A stretch of DNA of 53,727 bases, taken from contig NW_003133344.1 of the NCBI RefSeq assembly GCF_000003605.2, positions 505,735 to 559,461 on the forward strand. The letters run 5' to 3'. The DNA comes from Saccoglossus kowalevskii. Lineage: Eukaryota > Hemichordata > Enteropneusta > Harrimaniidae. Positions 8,440 to 22,014 of the stretch are shown here, one piece after another. The notes beneath the pieces were generated by a model, which saw only the letters and a list, made by a program, of their open reading frames with translations, made no database searches and had not been told where the DNA came from. Position numbers and translations under genes: made by a program. Position 1 is the stretch's first letter. Each line of letters opens with the position of its first letter.

Positions 8440-11400
8440 TAAATACGAATACTGCATTAAATTCAACGTAGTTTGCAATTCGCTTTTCTTTCAATTAATT
8501 GCAGTTTAAATTGACTTGAATTTCGTTACAATAATTTAAACTAAATCGCATTTAACTTAAACTGAAATTAAATTTAATTGATGTGGAATCAGGGGTTACG
8601 TCAGTTGGAGAAGACCAGTGATCGGGTCGGAAAATCGTTAACGTATAATCTCTGTTTCGATATGACTTTGTTCATGTGAACGCTATAGGGTCATTAACCC
8701 GAGCCGAACGCTGAGCTTGCTAACGATATACATTATACAACACGCGCGCTCGTATGTAAGTATAACAAGAAATGTAATTCAGATACAAATAATAATAACC
8801 GTTTATCGGTATCTGCTTTTATAATGACGTCACCCTGTCAAACGTATCCGTATATCGTTATCGATGGTACCAAGGAGTCACATCAGTGGTCGTTATTTTT
8901 TCCGTCCGGTCTTCAAATACGTATTGCACATTGGATACTGCAGGTGAAACATGCGTTTTTGGTTTTGGGCGAAATTTATACCACATTTTAACGTAGTTGG
9001 TCGATATAATTCCCGTTAGTCGCGTAAAAACAATTCATGTACAATAGTGAGAACGTATTGTCGACTCGGATAACAAGAAGACATAGTCTAATATGTCATG
9101 ATAAATTTTCAGGCGAAAGAAAAAAACATTGTCACCGCGAACCAAATTCATTTTTGTTGTTGATCTCCCATGACATTCAGTAAACTCAGTCAGCGGCTAG
9201 TTAAAAGGCATATCCACGGCGAAAATCTCACTAATTCATCAGTACACGCGTACAGCAATACTGCCTTGGAGTGTTAGATACTGTTACGTGCATAATAATG
9301 TTAACAAGAGAGCAAAACCCGGTGGGAGTTGAAATAAAATACATGGCACCCCAACTAACAAAATAAAATACCAAATGTATGTTTTTATAAAATTAAAAAA
9401 ACAAAAAAACAGCCATTAATCTACTGTCATAAATCAATTATTGTACACTTTTTAATACACACACCCCGAAATATTGAGTACATGTTACGTTTCCTACGTG
9501 CATGACTACACCACTAACTGATATCATATAGCAATATTAGGAAACATTATTTACATTATATTTACAATTTTTCTATTCATATTTCAAACATTACTTGATA
9601 TTTGTTACTAATACCTAATCGTGTTTGTGTAGAATATATTATCTGCCAAGAAATTATGGATGTTTGTCAGTTACCATCGTTACAGAAGAATACAACAATC
9701 TACTTGCTAAGCGTAAAATAAAATATACTAGTTTTCTCAATACTCGACGCGTGATGCACAGACGATGATAATTACCCATATTTCAATATTATTTAAAATA
9801 CAAATAGGTTTTCCTGCTTTGTGTCACACAATGTTATGTAATATGATTTACCATATCAATTCAAAAAACTCCGCACTGAGACTTGGAACGTGTTTAATGA
9901 ATGCTATATTTCATTTGCGATTTGTTGGGCGTCAGTTAAAGTATCATGAATCGAGCCGTTTCCACGGTTCAATAAAACAAGGACATGTTTAGGTCAAGAC
10001 ATGAAATGCAATTTTGTAGTAAGGAAAAATCTCGTTTATTATTTTACAATCTGTAGTCAATTGTTCGTTATTTGAATTATCTTGGGCATAACTCAATTTA
10101 TATGCACCTAATTGCGAACCTATTACGTCTAAAGAAACTGAATCGATCAATTTGGGCGTAAATTGACTGTCAACACTGCGCATTTTACCGCGATTTCCAC
10201 TAATTTAGTTCAAATTGAGTCTATTTACATCAGCGCTTTCATAAATTGTTAAACCTTACTACACGTCATTGTGTAAAACACCACTCACGCACTATTGACA
10301 GCGCCACGGACAACAGCAACAGCGACCAACCACAACGGATCCATGAGCAAGAGAACCTTCTTTTACATTTGTCATTTTTTGAAATGCACTTTTCGGATTA
10401 TTAAAAGTCGAAGCTCAAAATCGGGTTCCACAAATTACAAACGCGCAAGTCACAAATGAGACTTTCAAACGTATCACATAAGGCGCAGACTCGACAACGT
10501 TTCATATCCAACTTACAAAACGTACAAGTAAGGAGTTAATAATTAATTAACCGATATAAAATTAAAAAAAATTCACCGTTTAAAACGCGCCAAATATGCA
10601 AATTGTGTATTGTATCACAGACGCATTTGTATTTTCAAACGCACTGATATACGAAGATATATTAATGGGGTGTATGCTTTGGTCAAAAATTATCAAATGT
10701 ATATTAATGAACGCTTCTAGAAATACCTCCCCCATCGGCGACAGGCGTCTTGATAATTGTTAAATTAATGATTCGATGTGCAAATATAGTGTGTAGATAT
10801 AATTATTTTCCCCCAATTGCTTATTTAGTTATAACTTATTGATAACGAATTATGCAATAATTGACGATGAATTACTTAATTAATTTAATTTATTGTTAAT
10901 TTACAAATTTGAATAGATAATGTATTCTATTGAGTAATACTAACTTAACTACGTCAGGGAATTACTATTCGATGCTAAATGGTTTCGAATTTGCTTTAAC
11001 TTAGTCTCAACTCGAGGACTGGATGTTAAATGTTACTCAAAAAAGTAAAAACACGGAGATTGAATGTTAAATTGTCATTAATATAGTTCCAAAACAAAGC
11101 TGCTAAACAGGAAATAAAGGATCAGTATCTGAACGCACATCCCAAAATTCCAAACTCAACATTACTGCACTCGATTCACCCTAGGGTATAAGTGTCTTCC
11201 AATAAAAGCATGGCATAAATCGTCTGGTTGTCATATTAGTCATGCAAATGTATTCAAATGTCGCACAAATTATATATGGCCAGTCAGTCAAATCTGAACA
11301 ATTGGAAAGAAATCATTCTCCTACTGTAACAATTGATCTGTTTGAATGCAGCGCTCTATGATTTCCATTATCATAATATCCTTAGATGATTGACAATGCT

Positions 11401-11846
11401 GACGATGATGCATGTTCATCAAATTTCCAATTCATGAGAATAAATATGTTCACAGTGCATTGATACAAGACGTTTTCTAAACTCCAGAAAACGTGCATAA
11501 GTTACAGCAAACATAATTACAAAAGTACTTGTATTTTAGTGCAATAATCGGTGCCAACTTACTGAAGTAAATATATTGAACGTGACATCAGCTAATTCAC
11601 ATCTTTCCTATTTTGATTCGTAGTTTTCAATAATGCTGTTCATAATTATTCTCAGTATTCGACACTCCTTAGCATTTATCAGATCATGTATATTTGAACA
11701 GAAAACAGTTACAGATGAGAAATAAGCAAACACAAATCACACAGCCAAACGACCCGGTTTTTGGTTGAAACATGTGAATTCGTCTAGAGTTATGGGTGCT
11801 AGATTTATTGTTATACATACATGTTGTATCACTAGGCAGTCAGCTG
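8440..11846. other. AT-rich non-coding stretch
   Basis: No open frame here has both a recognisable protein and splice signals. A 64-codon minus-strand frame (9989-10183) and a 38-codon plus-strand frame starting at 10343 have no identifiable domain. Contains AT-rich, partly self-complementary sequence at about 8470-8580 (alternating AATTTAA/TTAAATT). Confidence 0.6.
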
Positions 11847-11847
11847 T

Positions 11848-12090
11848 TAAAGGTCAGGTAATCTCATAGGTAGAGTTTTATCAAAAAGATTAATGATCTG
11901 TCTGGCTTCGAATCCGGCTATCTCGTCTGTCTGTTGATAACGACTTCAGTAAGTCTTTGTGTCATACTTCGCCGGATATGCTACACAGAGAAACGGGCTT
12001 ATCAAGCCCAACTGTGTATAACGGTGCCCTGAGGATCTACATTTTACAAGGTGTCTTGCTCGATAAACCAAGCATAACATGCCAAGGAAA
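11848..12090 (+). mobile_element. tRNA-derived SINE-like element
   Basis: The head resembles a tRNA with RNA polymerase III promoter boxes. An A-box-like segment GGTAATCTCATAGGTAGAG lies at about 11857-11875, compare tRNA TAGCTCAGTGGTAGAG. A B-box-like segment GGCTTCGAATCC lies at about 11904-11915. A tRNA-unrelated body follows with the hairpin GGGCTTATCAAGCCC at about 11997-12011 and an AT-rich tail near 12085. No intact cloverleaf can be drawn, so it is not a tRNA gene. No second copy was noticed in the window. Confidence 0.5.
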
Positions 12091-12252
12091 TAAATATTAT
12101 TAATTTTGTGATTTTCTCCTCAGAAAAAGAAACAGTTCTCTAGTATAATGCTGCTGTGTTGAAAGACAATTCATGATAATACTGGCCATAATGTTACGCT
12201 ACAAACATTTAAGAAAGGTTCAGTGTATTGTATTCAAAACATTGGAGTCGTA

Positions 12253-12273
12253 AAGCCAGGTTAACCCTGGCTT
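12253..12273. repeat. 21-bp near-palindrome
   Basis: AAGCCAGG, a short centre containing GTTAAC, then CCTGGCTT. The arms are perfect 8-mers and one C is extra near the centre. An isolated inverted repeat of unknown role. Confidence 0.6.
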
Positions 12274-12660
12274 CAAAGTGGTCAGTGTCAACAAGTAGAA
12301 AATGTATTGACTTTGCTTACTAATTTAAATTAAATTGAAACAACCAGTGTACAAGTTGATAACACAAAGGGGGGTTGGGCGTGGTTTTGGGCTACGCCAA
12401 TGCAACCACCTTTTTTCTCGTGGTGTTACATATAGTTATTGTCAACTGTCTGAATATGACAGAAAATCATAGTGGAAATAACTTCCAGACCCCACAGACG
12501 TCAAGGCGAGTCCATGGGGGTTCTTTTATTATTACATTAGTTCCTAGACTTTATGAATATCGCCAAGAAAGATTTCACGACATTTTTTTTGTAAAAGAGC
12601 GCGAAAGGATTATCAGCTAATTCAAATTCAAATTCAGTGACTTAGCGCTCCAATCTGTTC

Positions 12661-12682
12661 ATATGCAAATATATTTGCATAT
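12661..12682. promoter_or_regulatory. Perfect 22-bp palindrome of two octamer (POU) sites
   Basis: ATGCAAAT at 12663-12670 and its inverse ATTTGCAT at 12673-12680 form a perfect palindrome extending to ATAT/ATAT at both ends. ATGCAAAT is the consensus for Oct/POU homeodomain proteins, and paired inverted octamers support dimer binding on known enhancers. There is no gene within several kilobases that it obviously serves. Confidence 0.4.
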
Positions 12683-13394
12683 CAGTTATTTAATATTAAA
12701 CTAATAGTTACCAATATTTAGTTTCAATGACCAGAAAAGAAAATATGTACGGAGGCGCATATTACCTTTTTTCAAAACAAACTATTTGTCATCATTATTA
12801 TCTAGTCTGAAATTCTCATAGCCCTGAAAAGGTACTGTCACAGGATTTGTGTATACATTCATACATGCTGATGATGTTTATTAGCGTGCTATTGAGACTA
12901 CCGGTCGGTTAGGCACGTCACAACTATCGCAGATTTACAGATTTACTGTGCAATTAGATTAGAGATTATTTGCCCTAATACCAAGCAAACCAAGATACTG
13001 TTGTCACCGGGATTACTCTTATAAGGATTTTTTTTATATTAAAAATTATTACTTATAAAGATATATTTTCATTAGCAGTAGACTAATTTGAAACACTGTT
13101 GCTGACTATTTTTGCTGTTTGTAGTGTCGCTAAACAATTTATTTGATCATGATTTGTCTATATATGTGTTAATCTAATTGGTTGTTATGACAACATAAAT
13201 TTACTACTCCCTTTGCAGAATATGCATCGATTATAGATTTTATAATACAATGTCAAACAATGAATATAGGATTTTAAATATTGCTTCATTGTTGTAGTTG
13301 ACCCGTAGAAGGTTCAAAATATTAGGTATTAATTGATGTTCAAGATCGTCACGCCAAATCAATGATGAATGTCAAGTGGCCTCGATTTCTTTAT

Positions 13395-13406
13395 TGCGCA
13401 TGCGCA
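13395..13406. promoter_or_regulatory. NRF-1-type palindrome
   Basis: Exact TGCGCATGCGCA, the consensus of the NRF-1/Ewg family in animals. It stands alone in AT-rich DNA with no obvious first exon beside it. Identical 12-mers occur at 20539 and 36761 in unrelated flanks. Confidence 0.4.
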
Positions 13407-13938
13407 CTTATATTGTTTACAAAAATGCCTTCTATCGCTGACTTCAAAGTTTGTATCTACTCGGTATACTAAAAAAAACATGTTTACTTCAGTGTCTACT
13501 TTCAGTTTTACAAACTCTCTAAAAATGTTATTACGCCTCGGTCAATAAATTCGTCTACGAGTCATTATAAATGAATATTGACCTCCACTATTTGTTGAAC
13601 GATAGGCCATACGGACCGCTGCCGAATACCACTGTTGAGGACTTACTTTGGTACAGTGCGTGCTGATTACACATACATACACCACACGTGTTACCACAGT
13701 AACGTATGGAAAATAACGTAAATAATATACATTTAGACATTTTTATAAATTAAATATATCTTATTTTAAAGGGCGGTGATAGTTGCGCAGCGCTTGTTCA
13801 AATTTCATGTAATAAAACGATGTATTTTACACGCGTTGTATGCATCGCTGTAGGTTCCGTACCCAACAGGGCGCGGCGCGACAATAATTGACCTTTAATT
13901 TTAAATAACACATCCATGGTGATATCCATAGAAACATC

Positions 13939-14096
13939 CAGTGGCGGATCTAGAGGGGCCCTCCCGAACGCATGACGATTCATATCATCTGGATTACGCA
14001 TAGCTTCTTTGCAATTTACGCTCCGTATATCTTAAGCGAAGCATTAAGCAAGACCTTATTGCTGGATCCGCCACCATTTTGCTGGACCCGCCACTG
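13939..14096. mobile_element. hAT-like MITE, 158 bp, with 8-bp target duplication
   Basis: The ends read inward as CAGTGGCGGATCTAG (13939-13953) and, from the right, CAGTGGCGGGTCCAG (complement of 14082-14096), 13 of 15 identical. CAG...CTG termini are typical of the hAT superfamily. The flanking 8-mers GAAACATC (13931-13938) and AAAACATC (14097-14104) match at 7 of 8, as expected for a hAT target-site duplication. Near the right end TTGCTGGAYCCGCCAC is present twice in tandem. There is no transposase, so it is non-autonomous. Confidence 0.8.
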
Positions 14097-14125
14097 AAAA
14101 CATCAGTATTTAATAACCCATATAT

Positions 14126-14175
14126 NNNNNNNNNNNNNNNNNNNNNNNNNNNNNNNNNNNNNNNNNNNNNNNNNN
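14126..14175. other. Assembly gap (50 N)
   Basis: Fifty N characters; the real distance is unknown. Confidence 1.
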
Positions 14176-17100
14176 TGTAGATGTATATATCATAATACAA
14201 TCATCCGAAGCCGATGCAGCGATTTATAATTTCATATTCCTTATAACATGCATAAACAAAGATTATAATAAAATATGATTGCCGACTCACGGTATGTCAT
14301 TATCTATTAAAGTCGATTCATGGCTCAGTCAATCTAATTATGTATATCATTATAATAATAATTATAATCTACGACTTTTTATTCAACTTTGAAATTTGAA
14401 CATACCAACAACACCGTTTGTGTCCACTTAAAAGGCGGTGGTCGTCGATATGCTGGGACTCATAGCGACGTATCCAAAGCGTGTAAAATATATTTGTTTG
14501 TTTACACACAATTCCCGCGCTGCGCGACGACGACGACCACCATTCAACGTGGAATTTTATGTCATTGACGGCACCGTGGCTGATATCGATTAGTATAGTT
14601 ACAATGTTTTAGGCTGTTGCTTTTCATCAGTTTATTCACAGCCATCTGACAAAAAAAAACTGCTAAAACATCATAACCAATGTTGCCAGAACAGTGGATT
14701 CCCTGCTGGTGTTATCTTCACTGTCTTCCAAGGAACCCAGATGCACCCTGTATTATAAATAGACTAATGGCGTCGCGTGCCGAGTTTACAATCTAGGCTT
14801 ATTCATGTCAATTTCTTTTTTTCTATTATCACACAAATGAATTTTTAAATACCAATTTGATGTGCTACGTGTTATAATGGGTAGATGACATTCTGGGTCA
14901 GTACTGTGTTTAACTATAGTATATATATATAATAAATAAAATAAAAAAAAAGTAGTTACTTTTTTCTACTGAGGTTTTACTACTGTCACTCGGTTGGTGT
15001 TGACGAATTCAACTGAGAACACGTGATATAGCTGTAGTTTAAACATACACCACTTATTGTTAAGGTCTCAGCCAGCAGACACAGTTATATATGATGACGT
15101 CTGCTGGTTGCTAGGTGACAGCCTTGCGACTGTGCCTGGAGTTAACATAAAATGAGCTACGCTAGCTGGACAACAGCGACTAACTAGACGTCCGACCAAC
15201 TACGACCTAGAGCTAGATCGCCCCCGTCAGTTTGAAAGCAGGGATATGAGGTCTTGAGTCACGTGGCAGGGTTACGAGACAAAGAATTGCCTAGAAGCCT
15301 AGATATGAAAATATAATTTTGATTAACATACTGTGGCATCGTATTCACAATAATGCAAAATAAATAACATAACATAACAACTTGAAGAAAAATTAATGCT
15401 TGACAACCTTAACAAAACATACGACAATGAACGGGACTTGCCTAAGATTAGTTTAGTCTACCTCAGGCCGGTGACACTACAGCAAAAAGTCATTGCATAA
15501 AACACATGGTATTAAATCGTTCTATAATTATATTGTAGTTACAATTGCAAGAAAGATCAGTACGTAATCTACAATGTCAATACTATTTAAGGGGCTGGAG
15601 GCCTCACAGTTAAAAGTCCACGACTAAAAGAGAATAGCTGCATAATTAAATTACCTCATCACATTGAATTTACATCAATTGACAGCATGGAAGAAATAAG
15701 ACTGTTACCCTCGTTCTATTAACCGACTGAAGAAAGACACTTTGACATTTCTAAAGTCTCTTAGTAATGAAAGTATTTTCTTGAGTTTTTTATATTTTAA
15801 AAAGAGTGATATTCAATGGTCACCTTCTAATGGATTTCGAACTAATAAGACGACTCCACTCGCGATATATATGTATATATAGATCGTGAAAACACAATCA
15901 GCGTAGACGCATTTGATACACGGCTCATATAGCAAGCAAATGACCTGATGTTGTGGAAGATAATAACACTTTCTATGGATCCGAACTAAATTATATATCA
16001 ATCGCACGTTTTACCAATAGCATTTAATTGATAGAAAGCTTGGTCACATATAAATATCTATCATCGCACTTCATTTGTACATTACATTTATCAACTTAAT
16101 TACTTAATTATAAATTATGAAATCATGCATGAATATATATCACATGTATAATGTATTGTGACAGATGAAACATACATTACGTTATATATATATACGTAAA
16201 TATGGCGCTCCCGCGGCAGGATGACTGGCTTATCATGTAATAACGGGGCGATAATATATTCTGGATGTCTTAGATTGGCAAACTAGTCAATAATTCAGAC
16301 GATTATACCATTATTTATTCATTTGAAAACTATGCTGATTTAGTTTTTAACAACCAGTACATATGTGAAGGTTGCCACGAGTGAAGTGTTTGTATCAGGT
16401 AACGATAACGACTATCCAATTTCATTAATAAATTAAACGTGTTATTTAATTGCCAATCCAATGTATGTACACAGTGTTCTAAATTCTTATATAATTAACT
16501 ATCGTATCCGTTATACACGGACTTCTTTGAATGTTGACAACACTGCAAGACCCTAGCGCCCACGCAGTTTATCTCGTGTCTATTACTTGTCAATTCTACG
16601 TCATTCCTCGCAATTCTTTTTTTATGACTACTTTGTCACATATGGACAGAAGATGACGATTTTCTAGCGATTTGTTCTGATATTAAAAATCTACCAAGTA
16701 TTCCCGAATTTTATGAGACCCGCGTCACAACGAATCTGGGATCTGGGGCAAGCATTTCCTTGTGGTAGACACACACAGCATTAAGTCTTAAAATAAAATG
16801 TGTAACAACGCAGACGCCAATATGTGTCTTTATAAGTCGAAGATATACAGACATCGTAATGCGAAATTTGTAAGGACCAATCTTGGCCAATCACAGTGAT
16901 GCATTAATTGAATTGTAATAGAAGCCAGTCCAATCACTTATAAATATCAAAATCACATGTAATCTGGTCGTTTACTGCCGTACAATTTGTTTAAAAGCTT
17001 CAAATATATTTTACCATAAATGTAATTAAATGTATAATTATATAACGAGTAATAATTTTATTTACGCGTTGCTTGTTACCATGGATACCTTAGTTGTATG

Positions 17101-19451
17101 ATGATGGCATGGAATCAGGAATTATAATTGTAAAACACGTGTACACGGGCAAGGGATCTTTACCTTGTTGATTTTCTAAAGCGACTGCTAATAGCTTCGT
17201 GACCCTGTGCATAACTGCTTTCTCGGAAACGAAATAACGTGAGACACCGTGATTGTTGAAGCAATTGTGTTTTTTTAAATATTTGTTGTATACTGTTCTA
17301 ATTTTAATGAAAATAAATACAATAAAATATCTTTCTTAACATATGATGAAGTATCTCGAAATGCACATATTATCGTTGAACCATCGTTTTACACAGGGAA
17401 TGAGTATTATAGTATTATATACATATTATCAATTATTTATAAGATAAGGATGTGCAACTTGGATATCTATTACATTTGGTGAAAATCAAATCCAGTCATT
17501 TCTAACCGATCACAGAACACGCCAGACGCTTGGGAAGGTTCGAGCGTAAACAGAAAACATTAGGAATGCCGCCGTACTTAAAAACGTAAAATGTACACAA
17601 TACATGCCTTACTACCAAGCAACACAGTTGCAAAACATTGCGAGACGAACATTACACACTTATTTGTATTAATATTTCTAGAAACGTATGTTTATCATAC
17701 ATCTTCACGTGACTTCTTCTTCATGGCATAACACACCCCTTTCATCTCATGAATCAAACTCGACTGACGACGTTTAATAAAGATGTTTGACGACAAACAA
17801 ACCACCGAGTAGAAACTACATACACCACTGACCCCGTAAATCCAATTTATTTCCCGAGTTTTAATAAAATATTAGAAGAACAGTGACTCGTACAGTTTTG
17901 AATATAAATTAAAATTTGTCGGAATGTACGGTCCATAAACTGTTGAGAAATAAGTACTATTCGCCCGTAAACCTGTATTCAATTAACCTTGGTGAAATTC
18001 CAATAAAATGAGTTAAGCTAGTTTGTTTTATTATACATTGGAAACGCTTCAGAATCATTATTATTAATATTGTTCACACACTGCTGACTTTACATCGAAT
18101 TGCTGTTTATAGACCCAGGTTATCAAAGATAAATAATGAATACACTGCACATGCAAACAATGGATACTTAGTTATTTCAATGCTTGTGTGCGTTCAAATG
18201 CAATAATTAATTTATAACACTAAAAATAACATACAACATATTTCTTGAGACCCCCGATCATAGATGAGACTTATGGTAACGATAATGCGCTACGTACAGT
18301 TACGCTTAGGGACAACATCAAAAGTTCAATGTATGATAAAATTCCTTTAGTTCCCCCCCACTGAAACTTAATTGATAAATATTGATCATGGCGTCATACT
18401 ACATTCACCATTAAATACAAATTGGTAATCGGACAGTAGTATGGCACAGCAGTTAGTTGTCGGTGGGTGTAAAAAGACTTTACAAATGCACCAATAACAA
18501 AGAAAAACAAGCTTTATTTGTACCTTGCTTTTAAGAAGTACATTTAATTTACAAAGGTAGGTAGTACAATGAAATTGTCATTTGACGCACATATTTACAC
18601 AAGGACCAAACAATTTTCTCGTCTTGGATGCTTTTTTTTTCATTTTCTGTTATTTTTGTCCATGATTGAATAAAAAAAAACTACAAATACTCCAAGATTT
18701 GTTTGACGTCATTAAAAAATAAAATCGTTTTTGTAGGATTGAAACCTTTTGAGGTCAAACCCCCCATCCCTAAACTAAAGCAAATAAGTTTTTTTTTTAT
18801 CCCCGACATCAATCTTTTGACGCCGTCCCTTACCATATGATGATGTACTATGTTTTAATGAACTGCGTAGTGTGCACGTTGTATTTAAACACATATCAGA
18901 GAAGAGAAGACAATTAATAGTAACAGTAAAACGCTTGTATGTCAATTCTTTTCAATGCACAATAACACAAATCAATTATAGAAAGAGATTGAACTTTAAT
19001 TATTATTTATATTGGTTGGACTGTATGTACATAAACTGCAATGCAGATATCTACAAGTTGTGCACTTTGGGACATAAATATAAAACAATTTATACATAAG
19101 CTCATCCTATCTATTCTAAAGAAACACAACGTCGTAAAAGTAATTTGCATATTACATGAAATATGCAATATCAACATGTTATTTGTAATATTGTTGTTTG
19201 ATACTAATATGTTAATGACTACGTTGTATTATCATGACAAGACCATGCACTGTAGTTCACATTTGAGTTTTCGTTCTATAGAATACTGACATTCAATACA
19301 ACGCATATGCACGTACAACAACTATCACTGCATACGTGTTTTTGATTTGTAATCTAAAAAAACTATTGTGTGTTCCGAACATTCAACATTTTTAGTCCAT
19401 GATGAATCAAAATCTGGTTCGGTCAACAGTATATAGTATCGAACAACATTA

Positions 19452-19453
<2 letters not shown>
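14176..19453. other. Long non-coding stretch
   Basis: No supported gene. A GC-richer patch at 14430-14550 has 11-bp inverted arms GGTGGTCGTCG / CGACGACCACC. A patch at 15060-15300 has a 9-bp inverted repeat CCAGCAGAC / GTCTGCTGG followed by GTTGCTAGGTGAC, which loosely resembles an RFX X-box. An open frame at 16628-16768 after a CACATATGGACAG acceptor-like site is protein-like but unrecognised. Confidence 0.5.

Positions 19454-19454
<1 letters not shown>

Positions 19455-19500
<46 letters not shown>
19455..19500. repeat. (TA)n microsatellite
   Basis: Uninterrupted TA dinucleotide run of about 46 bp. Confidence 0.98.
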
Positions 19501-19503
<3 letters not shown>

Positions 19504-20148
19504 TTCCATCTTGCATTTTTAAGTGTTGTTTTGTTGAATCTTTGTCGCCACGGACACCATACTATTCACTGATCTTATAGACGTCCTAAAAGTTCAAAAA
19601 TATTTTATTACGTAACTAAACAATAATAATGAATAATAATAGATGGAACATTGTGTTTTCTAAATAATACTAAGTTTTAGATGAACTGTTTGTATATGAT
19701 GAGCTTTTATATAGCCAAAAATTATAGACGAAAATTAAAAGGCAACACAAATACTAATTCTTTGTTCAGACTGTTTTATGGAAATGTCAGTTCATCTGTG
19801 CTACTCTCCTGGTTTTGAGCATGCAGTGACAATAGTGCAAAAAGGAAGTAACTGTACGTATAAATTGTGCGTACACAATTAGTTATGAAGTTTACCAAGT
19901 ATAATGACACCAGTGCAGTAGCTGGTGTCTGACTGACATTATGCCAATGATAGTTCAAACTGATCCGCAAAACATACGGTATACGCATTAACACAAGTTA
20001 TGGTAAACAATGCATCCTGTCCAGGTTCCAAAGCGTCGTCTTCCGGTCGCAGTATGTCTGATAGCGACATTCTCGATGCCACTTCAAACACGTTGAATTT
20101 CCATGACAAACCTTCCTATAACAGGGGACATTTTGTCGTCACAAGCCA

Positions 20149-20343
20149 CTAACCGTTCATTGCCCCTGCTACTAGTATTGTAATAATAGCAGTAACAAAA
20201 CTAAGCAGCGAGATGATGTTATTATAAATTCGACCGCTGCTTGGAAAGTCATCACAACAAATGTTCCTAGACTGAGTTGGCGTGACCGCCATGAATCGAC
20301 AGCCATGGATTTTTTTTACTTCAACGGCGCTAGCTGCATTCAC
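20149..20343 (-). CDS. Possible small protein with C-terminal membrane segment
   Basis: Open frame of 64 codons whose first internal ATG follows KKIHGCRF. The C-terminus IISLLSFVTAIITILVAGA is strongly hydrophobic and could span a membrane once; the stop follows at 20149. CICC-type cysteines (NICC) lie in the middle. An exact NRF-1-type site is about 200 bp upstream on this strand (20539-20550), which fits a promoter. There is no family recognition, and the frame could be chance or the first exon of a spliced gene. Confidence 0.25.
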   Translation of the reverse strand: MNAASAVEVKKIHGCRFMAVTPTQSRNICCDDFPSSGRIYNNIISLLSFVTAIITILVAGAMNG

Positions 20344-20538
20344 GCCCGACTCGCATGTTAATATTCACCAGGGCACTAGTCACTTAGCGTTCACTGACCT
20401 TCACCTCTAGTAGTACATGTATTGTATTAATAGCACGAACACATTTTAATATTTAACTGGCGGTTCAATGAACTGAACAGCATGCTGTCGTTATTAAAAA
20501 TTTGGTCACATCTACCTTGACAAATATTGCTGGACTCT

Positions 20539-20550
20539 TGCGCATGCGCA
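20539..20550. promoter_or_regulatory. NRF-1-type palindrome
   Basis: Exact TGCGCATGCGCA about 200 bp upstream of the minus-strand frame ending at 20149. Flanks differ from the other two copies. Confidence 0.4.
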
Positions 20551-22014
20551 CCACACGCAATCACATAATGATTACCTGAATGGGTCAGTTTTCACGGCAA
20601 TGGTGCAATCAGTTTTCCTATGATTTTTCAAGCGGATGAATATAATGTATGATATATCTTCTTAATTGCTTATTCCGAAACTTTTAAAAACATACTCAAC
20701 AAATACAAAGTAAGTAACTTCGTGCGAGAAGCTGTGACTCATAATGGTTTATACGAACTTTCGTCTCTAGTCATTGAATAATATTTCCGTATACACTGTT
20801 TTCATGAAAAGTTTTTTGTTAGGCTACCACTCGCCCGTAAAAACAAACATTAGGTAACAAATCCACTCAAAAATCATAATACATATAAAAGTTGTTCTTA
20901 CGAGGGCCATTGCGAGCAATTCAAGGTCGTTACAAGCCACGCTATAAATCAGTATTACAGTACATAACCTCGTATTACGTGCACGTACGTAATGTGTGAG
21001 CGTCAGACACGTAGTAAACAACATCACTAGTTGTTGAGGCATAACCAAACACGGAGCATAGTAAAGTGGAGTTGTCAACAAGATTAAATTCCCGAGTGTA
21101 CCAATGACAGGGAATGTTATTCAGCGTAGTAAGATGATAGAGCCGACCCGATAAATGCCAAAACAATTTTAGAACTTACGAGATAAGAGGAAATCATACA
21201 TGACCAATATCGATTGGCCAATGAGATCGTAGCATTTCACATATATATATACTAAACCGGGAACATTTGTTTATGGTTTTACGTCATGTACAATTTATAA
21301 AGCTCATCACATTCAATTTAAGACAAATCTTATTACGCACTATAAAAACGTTTTGAAAGACACTATAACAATTGCTTTATTTTATTTCACATCGTTTCCA
21401 TGCACGATTTAACCAATTAGATTCTTCTGTTGTGTTCATGACGTCGTGACTGGGGTCGCTGACATACACGTTTCTGCCCTTGCTTGATGACTGCAAATAA
21501 ACGCGTTACGGAAGCCGAGATGAAGTAAACATATTCCGCCAACTACTACGCTAATAACATTATTCCGAGTAAACCAGTGTTTTATTCACTCTACATAGAC
21601 GCCAACACTTGTCAACAACAGTTCTAGCACAGCAGTAATATAAAAATATACCCCCATTATACGGTAAAACACATGCAAGCTTACTACATTGATGCCTAAC
21701 ATTCTATTTATATTAATTATGTAAAAAATAATAAAACAAAAAATTAATTAATTATCACTTGAAACAGAATAAATTTTGTATATTTTATTCGTCATATGCG
21801 GGGGTGTTAATGACTGGAAAATGGTAAATTATTTAACTGTGTAGTACCAAATACTGGAAACTATTTAGTGTTAAAACAAGCCTACTAATTGCCATTATTG
21901 TATTTCCCCCTATATATTTGTTTTCAGTGATTATTCATTTCATTTTCCAACGTCACGAAATTTGTTTATCTGCGCACACAAACGCGATATTTCCCACTCC
22001 CACTATAATATATT

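Larger units (their letters stand above)
12091..13938. other. Non-coding stretch
   Basis: No coding exon supported. An 81-codon frame at 12375-12620 has no identifiable domain. Holds the two palindromes listed separately and an NRF-1-type site at 13395. Confidence 0.55.
19501..22014. other. Mostly non-coding stretch
   Basis: Slightly GC-richer at 19990-20560. Apart from the short minus-strand frame at 20149-20343 and an NRF-1-type site at 20539, nothing is supported. Open frames at 20824-21166 (-) have no recognisable feature. Confidence 0.5.

Noticed and set aside
11848-11925. tRNA gene
   Set aside because: Only box-like segments are present; acceptor and anticodon stems do not pair, and a SINE-like body follows.
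16628-16768. 46-codon frame with DFLAICSDIKNLPSIPEF
   Set aside because: Protein-like but bounded only by a weak acceptor and no recognised partner; kept as a note in the region entry.
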